From Actinoplanes sandaracinus (lineage in GTDB: Bacteria; Actinomycetota; Actinomycetes; Mycobacteriales; Micromonosporaceae), in the NCBI RefSeq assembly GCF_030009775.1, contig NZ_JASCTH010000012.1, positions 106,924-170,923 on the forward strand: a stretch of DNA of 64,000 bases, read 5' to 3'. The position numbers and the translations under genes were made by a program. Numbering within the stretch: the stretch's first letter is position 1; each line of letters begins with the position of its first letter. Below the pieces are notes generated by a model. It was not told the DNA's origin. It made no database searches and saw only the letters and a list, made by a program, of their open reading frames with translations. Positions 23,692 through 31,237 of the stretch are shown here, one piece after another.

Positions 23692-24515
23692 GCGATCATC
23701 TCCACCCGGATACGGGACAGCCCGAGCAGGTCCACCATGGTCGGGACGGTGCGGAGCCGGGTGCGGATCACCACCGTGACCGCTCGCTGCTCGGCGTACC
23801 GCTGCAGCACCGCCAGGCAGTGGTGGCCGATGAAGCGCAGCCCCTCCGCGTGCACCACCACCGTGCCGCGGGCCGGCCGCAGGTCGGCCCGCCTGATCGC
23901 GGCGGCGAACAGGTCCACCGACGCGACGTCCAGCTCGCCGTGCAGGACCGCGACGCGAGCGGTCGCGCCGGCCTGCAGCCGGAACGGCACTCCCGGGGCA
24001 TTGGTGCTCGGGTGCAGGCAGGCGAGCTCCGCGACCGTGTCGTCGCCCAGGGTGGTGCGGTCGAAGACGCAGAGCGCCCGCAGCGGGGCGATGCGCATGT
24101 ACCGGCCGATGGCGAACTCGTACCGGGCGAAGGCGTCCAGGTGCGCGGCGGTGCGGATCAGGGTCGTCGCGTCGGCGACGACCCGCAGTCCGGTGAAGCC
24201 GGCGGCCAGCGCCGCCTCGGTGGCCGCCACGTAGGCGGTGATCTGTTCGGCCGGGTCGATGAAGCCGTCGGCGGGGTAGGCCACCTCGGGCGCCAGGATC
24301 CGCACGGACTCCTCCCGCCCTCGCGCGGCGTCCCGCAGCCACTCGGCGACACCCCCGGAGCGGGGACCGGGCACGTACCAGACCTGCTCGCCGTGACCCA
24401 GACCGGCGTGCAGGAACTCGCGGGCGTACCGGCAGAAGCTCCGATCGTCGTCGAAGGCCCAGCAGGTGTGCTCGGGTGCGGCGACCCGGCTCACCCGGGC
24501 TGCCCTGAACGTCAT
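23688..24515 (-). CDS. MEDS domain plus STAS domain regulator
   Basis: A 275-residue protein. The MEDS domain at about 12-165 has the HTCWAFDDDRSFCRYAREFL opening and GHGEQVWYVPG. The C-terminal STAS domain at about 190-275 contains VAVLHGELDVASVDLFAAAI and EGLRFIGHHCLAVLQRYAEQ. The usual STAS phospho-Ser/Thr near the loop is not obvious. The ATG at 24515 is chosen over a 33-residue Arg/Thr-rich extension. It pairs with the downstream MEDS-HATPase gene as a likely antagonist and kinase. Confidence 0.8.
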   Translation of the reverse strand: MTFRAARVSRVAAPEHTCWAFDDDRSFCRYAREFLHAGLGHGEQVWYVPGPRSGGVAEWLRDAARGREESVRILAPEVAYPADGFIDPAEQITAYVAATEAALAAGFTGLRVVADATTLIRTAAHLDAFARYEFAIGRYMRIAPLRALCVFDRTTLGDDTVAELACLHPSTNAPGVPFRLQAGATARVAVLHGELDVASVDLFAAAIRRADLRPARGTVVVHAEGLRFIGHHCLAVLQRYAEQRAVTVVIRTRLRTVPTMVDLLGLSRIRVEMIA

Positions 24516-24652
24516 CCACCCCAGGTTAGGGGCGGCGGGCGCCGCGGTCGTGCCACGCGTCCCCCGGCCGGGGGAGGCCGTACGGCCCGACCACGTCACC
24601 GTGCGGCACGGCACGGCTGCGTTATGGTGAGCGCCGAACCCAGGGAGCGCGC

Positions 24653-25696
24653 ATGCCGTCGAGGAAGACCAGCGGCAAGCCCACGTCGAACGATGTCGCG
24701 GCGGCCGCGGGCGTCTCGCGTTCAGCCGTCTCGTTCGCGTTCAACAACCCGCAGCGGATCTCCGTGGCGACCCGGGACCGGATCCTCGCCGCCGCCGAGG
24801 CGATGGGTTACGCGCCGAGCACCCTGGGCCGGATGCTGCAGGCCGGCACCACCAACTCGATCGGGGTGCTGCTGCCGCAGCGACTGGCCCGGATCCTGGA
24901 GAACCCGTACTACTCACGTTTCCTGATGGGCGCCGGACAGGTGTGCGACCAGGAGGGCTACACCCTGCTGCTGACCCCGCCGCTGCAGGATTCGGTGCTC
25001 AAGGCGATTCCGTACGCCGCGGTGGACGGTTTCATCGTGTGCGGGCTGGAGGCCGACCGCGGTGAGGTGGCCGAACTCGACCGGCGCGGCATCCCGTTCG
25101 TGCTGATCGACAGCGACCGGCTGGAGGGCGCCCCGAGCGTCGAGGTGGACGACCGGGGCGGGGCCCGCGAGGTGGCCCGCTACCTGCTCGACCTCGGCCA
25201 CCGGCGGCTCGCCGTGCTGTCGATGGATCCGGGCGCCGAGGTGTCGGTGCGCGGGTACCGGGGACCGCTCGCCCGCCGCCTGGCCGGTATCGCCGACGCG
25301 CTCGCCGAGGAGGGCCTGTCGATGGCCGATGTGCGGCTGGCCGAGGTGCCGGTGACCCGTTCCGAGGGCTACCACGCGACCCGGGGGCTGATGGCCGCCG
25401 CCGACCCGCCGACGGCCGTTCTGGCGCTGTCCGACGTCCTCGCCTACGGGGCCGTGGATGCCTTGCAAGAACTTGCAATAAAAGTGCCGTCAGAGGTGTC
25501 CGTAACCGGCTTCGACGACCTCGCGGAGTCCGCTTGGTTCCGACCCCGGCTGACCACTGTCCGGCAGCCGATCGTGACCAAGGGGCGGATGGCCGCAAGC
25601 TTCCTGATCTCGGCTATCAGGGGCGAGGCGCAGCACCCGCACCAGACACTTGGCACGTCCTTGATAGTCCGGGAATCCACCGCAAAACCGGCATAA
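24653..25696 (+). CDS. LacI family transcriptional regulator
   Basis: A 347-residue repressor. The HTH is at about 11-32 (TSNDVAAAAGVSRSAVSFAF), with a hinge helix around RDRILAAAEAMGYAPSTLGR and a sugar-binding periplasmic-type core ending in SVTGFDDLAESAWFRPRLTT. It sits directly upstream of a GH13 alpha-glucosidase in the same direction, so maltose or isomaltose-type oligosaccharides are likely inducers. Its 3' coding region contains a perfect operator-like dyad at 25463-25478 built from codons that are rare in this genome. Confidence 0.9.
   Translation: MPSRKTSGKPTSNDVAAAAGVSRSAVSFAFNNPQRISVATRDRILAAAEAMGYAPSTLGRMLQAGTTNSIGVLLPQRLARILENPYYSRFLMGAGQVCDQEGYTLLLTPPLQDSVLKAIPYAAVDGFIVCGLEADRGEVAELDRRGIPFVLIDSDRLEGAPSVEVDDRGGAREVARYLLDLGHRRLAVLSMDPGAEVSVRGYRGPLARRLAGIADALAEEGLSMADVRLAEVPVTRSEGYHATRGLMAAADPPTAVLALSDVLAYGAVDALQELAIKVPSEVSVTGFDDLAESAWFRPRLTTVRQPIVTKGRMAASFLISAIRGEAQHPHQTLGTSLIVRESTAKPA
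25463..25478. promoter_or_regulatory. LacI-type operator inside the lacI coding sequence
   Basis: TTGCAAGAACTTGCAA consists of two perfect 7-bp arms around AA. It encodes residues LQELA and falls on codons TTG CAA GAA CTT GCA followed by ATA AAA. The same core recurs at 25706-25717, upstream of the alpha-glucosidase. Two sites about 240 bases apart could support DNA looping by a tetrameric or dimeric repressor. Confidence 0.65.
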
Positions 25697-25705
25697 ACCG
25701 TCGCT

Positions 25706-25717
25706 GCAAGAACTTGC
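25706..25717. promoter_or_regulatory. second LacI-type operator upstream of alpha-glucosidase
   Basis: GCAAGAACTTGC has the same perfect 5-bp arms and AA spacer as the site inside lacI. It begins ten bases after the lacI stop and lies about 60 bases upstream of the glucosidase start, a position suited to repression of that promoter. Confidence 0.65.
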
Positions 25718-25743
25718 TGAAAGAAAGCAGCCGCTTGGGTCTG

Positions 25744-25755
25744 TAACACGTGTTA
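25744..25755. promoter_or_regulatory. 12-bp perfect palindrome before alpha-glucosidase start
   Basis: TAACACGTGTTA is a perfect palindrome centred about 29 bases upstream of the ATG. It differs from the GCAAG-AA-CTTGC sites, so it may serve another regulator or overlap the transcription start. The binding protein is unknown. Confidence 0.4.
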
Positions 25756-25778
25756 GTCACCTGCTAGCGTTCCTCGCC

Positions 25779-27452
25779 ATGACGGACCAACTGATCGCAC
25801 CGCGCACCGTTGAGGCGCCACCGGCTTCCTGGTGGCGCAACGCGGTCATCTACCAGATCTACCCGCGCAGCTTCGCCGACTCCAACGGCGACGGCATCGG
25901 CGACCTGCCCGGCATCCAGAGCCGGCTGCCGTACCTGCGGGATCTGGGAGTCGACGCGGTGTGGCTCTCCCCCTTCTACGCCTCGCCCCAGGCGGACGCG
26001 GGTTACGACGTCTCCGACTACCGGACCGTCGACCCGATCTTCGGCACCGTCGCCGACGCCGAGCGGCTGATCGCCGGCGCGCACGCCCTGGGCCTGCGGG
26101 TCATCGTCGACCTGGTTCCCAACCACTGTTCGGACCAGCACGAATGGTTCAAGCGCGCGATCGCCGAGGGCCCCGACTCCCCGTTCCGCGAGCGCTTCCA
26201 CTTCCGCCCCGGCCAGGGCGAGAACGGTGAGCTGCCACCGAACGACTGGCCGTCCATCTTCGGCGGCCCGGCCTGGACCCGGGTGTCCGACGGCGAGTGG
26301 TACCTGCACCTGTTCGCTCCCGAGCAGCCCGACTTCAACTGGGATCACCCGGCCGTCCGCGACGAGTTCAAGACCATCCTGCGGTTCTGGCTGGACGCGG
26401 GCGTCGACGGCTTCCGCGTCGACGTCGCGCACGGCATGGTCAAGGAGGACGGCCTGCCGGACATCGGCGACACCGGCGAGTGGCATCTGCTCGGCGCCGG
26501 TGAGAGCCCGTTCTTCGACCGCGACGGCGTGCACGAGATCTACCGCGAATGGCGCAAGATCCTGGACGAGTACCCCGGCGAGCGCATCGCCGTCGCCGAG
26601 GCCTGGGCGCCGACGCTGGCCCGGGTCGCCAACTACGTCCGCGACGACGAGTTGCACCAGGCGTTCAACTTCAGCTACCTCGGCACCGCCTGGAACGTGC
26701 ACGAGCAGCGCCAGATGATCGAGGAATCGCTCGCCGCGATGCGCGCGGTCGGCGCCCCGACCACCTGGACTCTGTCGAACCACGACGTGGTCCGGCACAC
26801 CACCCGCCTGATGCAGAAGATCGACGGCGAGGCCGCCGGCCGCAAACCCACCGCGGTCGACGACGAGGCCGGCCTGCGCCGTGCCCGCGCGGCCAGCACG
26901 CTGATGCTGGCGCTGCCCGGTTCCGCCTACGTCTACCAGGGCGAGGAGCTCGGGCTGCCCGAGGTCATCGACCTGCCGCCGGAGGCCCGCCAGGACCCGG
27001 CCTTCCACCGCGCCGCCGGCCAGGACGGCTACCGCGACGGCTGCCGCGTCCCGATCCCGTGGAGCGGCGACCAGGCCCCCTACGGCTTCGGCCCCGACGG
27101 CGGCGGCAGCTGGCTTCCGCAGCCCGCCTCGTGGGCTCAGCTCAGCGTGGCCGCGCAGACCGGTGTCGCCGGCTCCACCCTGGAGCTGTACCGCTCGGCC
27201 CTGTCGATCCGCCGCAACAACCCGGCGCTCGCCCCGACCGACAACCTCCGCTGGATCCCCGCACCCGCCGGGGTGCTCGCCTTCGAGCGCGAGACCGAGG
27301 GCGCGGCGGTGTTCCGCTGCACGGTCAACATGAGCGACGAGCCGGTCGCCGTCGGCCGCCCCGGCGAGCTGCTGCTGGCCAGCGGCCCCATCGATGGCAC
27401 CGCCGACAACGTCATCCTGCCGCCCGACACCACCCTCTGGTGGTCGGTCTGA
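25779..27452 (+). CDS. GH13 alpha-glucosidase / oligo-1,6-glucosidase
   Basis: A 557-residue glycoside hydrolase family 13 enzyme. It opens with WWRNAVIYQIYPRSFADSNG and has the family regions VIVDLVPNHCSDQHEWF, GFRVDVAHGM (nucleophile Asp215), IAVAEAW (acid/base Glu274) and LSNHDVVRH (Asp336). Length and subfamily motifs fit cytoplasmic alpha-glucosidases acting on maltose- or isomaltose-type oligosaccharides; there is no signal peptide. Directly downstream of lacI and its operators, and followed by a strong hairpin. Confidence 0.93.
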   Translation: MTDQLIAPRTVEAPPASWWRNAVIYQIYPRSFADSNGDGIGDLPGIQSRLPYLRDLGVDAVWLSPFYASPQADAGYDVSDYRTVDPIFGTVADAERLIAGAHALGLRVIVDLVPNHCSDQHEWFKRAIAEGPDSPFRERFHFRPGQGENGELPPNDWPSIFGGPAWTRVSDGEWYLHLFAPEQPDFNWDHPAVRDEFKTILRFWLDAGVDGFRVDVAHGMVKEDGLPDIGDTGEWHLLGAGESPFFDRDGVHEIYREWRKILDEYPGERIAVAEAWAPTLARVANYVRDDELHQAFNFSYLGTAWNVHEQRQMIEESLAAMRAVGAPTTWTLSNHDVVRHTTRLMQKIDGEAAGRKPTAVDDEAGLRRARAASTLMLALPGSAYVYQGEELGLPEVIDLPPEARQDPAFHRAAGQDGYRDGCRVPIPWSGDQAPYGFGPDGGGSWLPQPASWAQLSVAAQTGVAGSTLELYRSALSIRRNNPALAPTDNLRWIPAPAGVLAFERETEGAAVFRCTVNMSDEPVAVGRPGELLLASGPIDGTADNVILPPDTTLWWSV

Positions 27453-27460
27453 GATAGCCG

Positions 27461-27482
27461 GTCCCTCTCCGCGGAGAGGGAC
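27461..27482. terminator. hairpin 1 after alpha-glucosidase
   Basis: GTCCCTCTCC (27461-27470) pairs perfectly with GGAGAGGGAC (27473-27482). It begins nine bases after the glucosidase stop and has no U-tract. It fits a GC-type actinomycete terminator. Confidence 0.7.
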
Positions 27483-27488
27483 GTGCGG

Positions 27489-27510
27489 CCCACCCCCCGA
27501 CGGGGGTGGG
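27489..27510. terminator. hairpin 2 in convergent intergenic region
   Basis: CCCACCCCC (27489-27497) and GGGGGTGGG (27502-27510) form a perfect 9-bp stem with a 4-base loop. It lies six bases after hairpin 1. Confidence 0.6.
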
Positions 27511-27590
27511 TTGGCCGGGCCACCGGGCGGGGCGGGCACCGGCGGGGGGCGGGTTTTATATCGCCGTCCCATCCCCGCGGTGCGGCACGT

Positions 27591-27623
27591 CCGGCCATCC
27601 CCAGGACGGTGGAGGATGGCCGG
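27591..27623. terminator. hairpin 3 in convergent intergenic region
   Basis: CCGGCCATCC (27591-27600) pairs perfectly with GGATGGCCGG (27614-27623) around a 13-base loop. Confidence 0.5.
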
Positions 27624-27630
27624 GCACACG

Positions 27631-27663
27631 GGGCGTGACGCGAACGGGGAACGCGTCACGCCC
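27631..27663. terminator. hairpin 4, likely terminator for the minus-strand gene pair
   Basis: GGGCGTGACGCG (27631-27642) pairs perfectly with CGCGTCACGCCC (27652-27663) with a 9-base loop. It lies 46 bases beyond the stop of the minus-strand membrane gene. Confidence 0.65.
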
Positions 27664-27709
27664 CTCTCATTCCCGTACGAGCCCCCGCGCCCGTGGCCAC
27701 GCCGGCGCT

Positions 27710-28585
27710 TCAGTTCGGGTGATCCCAGGTGGACCCGTAGAACGTGATCGCCGGATAGGCCTCCGTCGGCACGGCTTCGATCCGCAGGTACGCGACCCGC
27801 CCCTCCGAGCTGCGGGCGCACAGATAGGTGCCCTGAGTGAGCGCCGAGTAGGGGACCTCGCTCGTCCAGTCGTCACGGTCGGCGCTGCAGGTCTCCCAGT
27901 CGCCCCGGCCCTGCCGCACGAGCGCGATCTTGGCGCCGCCCGCCCCCGCCAGGCCGTCGGCCGTCGCGTTCAGATCCCCGTCACCCTGGTGCCGGGCCTG
28001 CCAGTAGTCGATGTCGACCGACTTGCGCTCGTCGTCGGCGGACCGCAACTCCACCGTCCGGGCCTCCTCGACCTGCGGTGCGGGCGCACCGCCGCCCTGG
28101 GTGGGCTGCTGCGTGGGCGGGTCGGCGGTGGGCGGTGTGGTCGGTGGCGGCGTCATCGGCGGGGACACCCCTCCCGGATCCGGCTCCTCGCTCCCGGCAC
28201 CACCCGGCCCGCTCCCCGATCCGTTCGGCTCGCCGCTGGCCCCGGTCCCTCCCGTCCCCGAACCGGTCTGCCCTCCGGTCCGCGGCCCGGCCGAACCACG
28301 GTGTGCCCCGGCGTCGGCGCCCGCCGTACCGGGCGTGGTCGTCGCGGTGCCGCCGGCCGGCGGCCGGTGCGCCCCCGAGCCGGGCGTGCCCCCGGTGCTC
28401 TCCGGGACGGGCCCGGCCGGCAGAGCCTGCTGCGGCGGGCCGCTGCTCTGTCCCCATCTCCAGGTCAGAAAGATCAGGAACCCGAGGACGACGACTATCC
28501 CCAGCGTGACGACGCCACCGAGAAGCGGCAGACGCCGCACGGGTGGATGTGGCTTGTTGTCACCGGCAGGCGAATGCCCTGTCAA
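27710..28585 (-). CDS. single-pass membrane protein with long Gly/Pro/Thr linker, unknown function
   Basis: A 291-residue protein. A Pro-rich cytoplasmic start is followed by one membrane helix at about 22-43 (LLGGVVTLGIVVVLGFLIFL), an external low-complexity Gly/Ser/Thr/Pro linker to about 170, and a compact C-terminal domain (about 175-291) rich in charged residues with two Cys (WETCSAD and TYLCARSSEG) that could form a disulfide. The TTG start at 28585 overlaps the stop of the upstream gene (TTGA), so the two are coupled. It has the form of a surface-exposed sensor or binding domain; no family was recognised. Confidence 0.7.
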   Translation of the reverse strand: MTGHSPAGDNKPHPPVRRLPLLGGVVTLGIVVVLGFLIFLTWRWGQSSGPPQQALPAGPVPESTGGTPGSGAHRPPAGGTATTTPGTAGADAGAHRGSAGPRTGGQTGSGTGGTGASGEPNGSGSGPGGAGSEEPDPGGVSPPMTPPPTTPPTADPPTQQPTQGGGAPAPQVEEARTVELRSADDERKSVDIDYWQARHQGDGDLNATADGLAGAGGAKIALVRQGRGDWETCSADRDDWTSEVPYSALTQGTYLCARSSEGRVAYLRIEAVPTEAYPAITFYGSTWDHPN

Positions 28586-29025
28586 ACCGCCGCCGGCCGC
28601 TGAGGGGGGTTCGCCTCCTCCGCCCGGTCTTTCGCCTTCTCCCCGCCGAGGTGCCAGTCACCGCGGACGAAGACACTGCCGTTGACGAACGTGGCGTAGG
28701 CGTCCCGGGCGGCGCTGCCGGCCCCGGTGTTGGACCCCGCCGGGCCGGGGTCGTGGCCGAGTCGCCGGAGGAGGTCCCGGGCCGTCTCGACGAGTTCCCG
28801 GTCGTTGTCCGCCCCGGCCGCCACCAGATGCGCCTCCAGCACCGCGCGCTGAGGCTCCTCGGTCTCCAGCTCCCGGATCGCCGTCTCCCGCCCGTCGAGG
28901 CGGATCAGGAGCAGACCCTTCAACTTCTCATAGGCCGCCCGGCCGGCGTCCCCGGCCATCGCCGTGGCGACGCCGCCGGCGCCGGCGGCTAACGCGTTCA
29001 GAATCAGATCAATGTCGGCAACCAA
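28582..29025 (-). CDS. small helical protein with a C-terminal V-x-V-x-G-D motif, unknown function
   Basis: A 147-residue protein. An Ala/Gly-rich N-terminal helix (LILNALAAGAGGVATAMAGD) is followed by a helical domain (AYEKLKGLLLIRLDG, RELVETARDLLRRLG). After a Gly/Ser linker comes the short beta-like motif ATFVNGSVFVRGDWHLGG near residues 112-130. Actinobacterial proteins of this layout often end in a Val/Gly-rich signalling motif thought to self-assemble; that comparison is tentative. The TTG at 29025 is chosen because GGAGG lies eight bases upstream, while the GTG at 29040 overlaps that site. Coupled to the membrane protein gene. Confidence 0.65.
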   Translation of the reverse strand: MVADIDLILNALAAGAGGVATAMAGDAGRAAYEKLKGLLLIRLDGRETAIRELETEEPQRAVLEAHLVAAGADNDRELVETARDLLRRLGHDPGPAGSNTGAGSAARDAYATFVNGSVFVRGDWHLGGEKAKDRAEEANPPQRPAAV

Positions 29026-29203
29026 CGCTGGCACCTCCACAAGCGGGCCGGATGACCGGCCTCGGCGGGGTCATGCTGCGCAGCAGCGCCCCGATTCACC
29101 CATGAAAACGCGCATTTGACCCCAAAGTGACACTGCTCGTGTCATAAACACTCCGGAGAGTGAGATCTTTCGGGTATGTCAGCGGGGCGGACGGCGGGTG
29201 GGG

Positions 29204-30010
29204 TCAGGGTTTGCGGGCCACCGCACCGTACTCGTCGACCTCGCGCAGATCCTCGCCGGCCGCGTCCGGGGACGGGCGCCACGCCGAGCACGCGACCAGG
29301 CCCGGCTCCAGCACGTCGAGGCCGTCGAGGAAGCGGGCGATCTCATCGGGGTGACGAAGGTGGTAGCTGAGCGGGGCGTTCGCGTTCCACACCCCGATCG
29401 CCTCCTCGAAGGCCGGGCCGTCGATCACGTTGGTGCCGTCGGCGGTGAGGAGGTAACTGCCGGACGGCAGCGCCGCCAGCAGTGCCCGGACGATGGCGAC
29501 CGCCTGATCCAGGTCGGGCACGTGACCGAGAATGTTCATCAGGATCAGGCCCACCGGCTGGTTCAGGTCCAGCGTGCCCCGCGCCGCGTCGATGATCGCC
29601 GCCGGGTCGTGCAGGTCGGCGTCGACATACTCGGTCCGGCCCTCCGGCGTGCTGGTCAGCAGCGCTCGCGCGTGGGCCAGCACCAGCGGGTCGTTGTCGA
29701 CATAGACGATCCGCGCGTCGGCCGCCGCGGCCTGCGCCACCTGGTGGGTGTTCTCCGCCGTCGGCATGCCCGTGCCGATGTCGAGGAACTGCCGGATGCC
29801 CCGCTCTTTCACCAGAAAGGTGACGGCCCGCTTGAGGAACGCCCGCGAGTGCCGCGCCACCACGGTGATGTCCGGGTACAGGTTCGCGAAGTCGTCGCCG
29901 ACCTGCCGGTCCACCGGAAAGTTGTCCTTGCCGCCCAGCCAGTGGTTCCACACCCGCGCCGAGTGCGGCACGCTGGTGTCCAGCTTGGCGTTGACGTCAC
30001 TGTCGGTCAT
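29204..30010 (-). CDS. Methyltransf_19 (DUF574) SAM-dependent methyltransferase
   Basis: A 268-residue protein with the full family pattern: SARVWNHWLGGKDNFPVDRQ, FLKRAVTFLVKERGIRQFLD, motif I IGTGMPTAENTHQVAQ, IVYVDNDPLVLAHARALL and the ending EVDEYGAVARKP. It is closely similar in layout to the methyltransferase half of the gene at 20209, but has no HTH. The family is greatly expanded in actinomycetes, and physiological substrates are mostly unknown. A GGGAG lies about nine bases before the ATG. Confidence 0.9.
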   Translation of the reverse strand: MTDSDVNAKLDTSVPHSARVWNHWLGGKDNFPVDRQVGDDFANLYPDITVVARHSRAFLKRAVTFLVKERGIRQFLDIGTGMPTAENTHQVAQAAAADARIVYVDNDPLVLAHARALLTSTPEGRTEYVDADLHDPAAIIDAARGTLDLNQPVGLILMNILGHVPDLDQAVAIVRALLAALPSGSYLLTADGTNVIDGPAFEEAIGVWNANAPLSYHLRHPDEIARFLDGLDVLEPGLVACSAWRPSPDAAGEDLREVDEYGAVARKP

Positions 30011-30238
30011 GGCGGTGGCTCCCGTCGACGGGCCTCACGAATGGCGCGAGCATACGCCGCCGGCCGCCCCGGCCGGCGCCGGCGTCCACATCGGACGCCA
30101 CCCGTGCGGGTGCCCTGCCGCCGCCCGGCGCACGACGGAGACTGATCAGCGAGATCAACGCCCCGGGATCCTCATGGCGGCCGGATGACGACCGATACAC
30201 AGGCGCCACATCCCGTCGCTCCCCCCCGAGGTCGCCGC

Positions 30239-31231
30239 ATGTCCGTACTCACCAGGCCCGCCGTTCTGCTCGCCACCGCCTCGATGGCGGTGGGCCTGAT
30301 CGCCGCGCCGGGCGCCGCCTGGGCCGCCGACGCCGGCACGCCCCTGAGCGCCGCCGAGATGAAGATCGCGTTGAAGGCCGTGGCGGACGCGTCGTTGTCG
30401 GCCGGTGCGGGCGGCTGGCGCGCCGACATGGACATGACCGTGTCGATGGACTCGTCGTCCCTGCACATCGCGAAGGAGACCCGCGTCGACCCGGCGCGAG
30501 GGCTGTACTTCGACGTGCTGGAGTTCGCCGGGCGCGACACCGTCACCTACGCGGCCGAGGGCAAGGGCGTCTACCAGTCGCTCGACGACCCGACCGCCGA
30601 TGCCGCCCTCACGATGATGGGCCGGCCGTCGGTCACGTTCGTCTTCACGGCCGACACGAGGGTGCGCCTGGACGAGATGGCTCCCAGCCCGGCGTCGTTG
30701 CTCGACGCCTACTCGCTGGCCGGCACGAAGACGGTGCACGAGGACGGCTCGGCCGAGTTCCGGGTCGTCAGCGACGACGAGACCGTCACCATGCACACCT
30801 CGGCGGCTGCCGTCCTGACCGAGGTGGACGTCACGGCGACCGCCGACGAGGCGACGACCGAGGGCACGGTCGACTACACGTACGGCGCGCAGGACATCAG
30901 CCTGCCGGCGGCCTCGGCCACGATCGACGAGGCCACCCTGATGACGGGCGTGGCGTACCTCGACATGCCCGCCATGGTGAAGTCAGCCGCCACCCAGGGC
31001 GCCGCGGCGACCCGCAAGGCCGCCAAGGGCCGCACGGTCAAGGTCGCCACGCTGCGCAAACTCGTCCGCCGCGACGTGACGGCCGCCAACCAGAAGAGCC
31101 CGGTCCCCATCGTCAAGGCCAAGGACATCACCGGCGGGGTACGGGTGTACGCCACCAACCCGTGGACGAAGAAGTCGGTCGCGTACACCGTGAAGGCCTC
31201 CGGCAAGAAGGTCACCCTGAAGAAGGCCTGA
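30239..31231 (+). CDS. secreted protein of unknown function
   Basis: A 330-residue exported protein. The signal peptide (about 1-31) has a basic start, the core AVLLATASMAVGLIAAPG and an AWA-A cleavage site. The mature part has a region resembling outer-surface lipid- or ligand-binding folds (about 60-250, alternating strands such as GLYFDVLEFAGRDTVTYAAE), then a Lys/Arg-rich end with Ala-rich repeats. The ATG at 30239 is chosen because GAGG lies seven bases upstream; an earlier ATG at 30185 would mask the signal peptide. The role is unassigned. Confidence 0.75.
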   Translation: MSVLTRPAVLLATASMAVGLIAAPGAAWAADAGTPLSAAEMKIALKAVADASLSAGAGGWRADMDMTVSMDSSSLHIAKETRVDPARGLYFDVLEFAGRDTVTYAAEGKGVYQSLDDPTADAALTMMGRPSVTFVFTADTRVRLDEMAPSPASLLDAYSLAGTKTVHEDGSAEFRVVSDDETVTMHTSAAAVLTEVDVTATADEATTEGTVDYTYGAQDISLPAASATIDEATLMTGVAYLDMPAMVKSAATQGAAATRKAAKGRTVKVATLRKLVRRDVTAANQKSPVPIVKAKDITGGVRVYATNPWTKKSVAYTVKASGKKVTLKKA

Positions 31232-31237
31232 CCTCCG

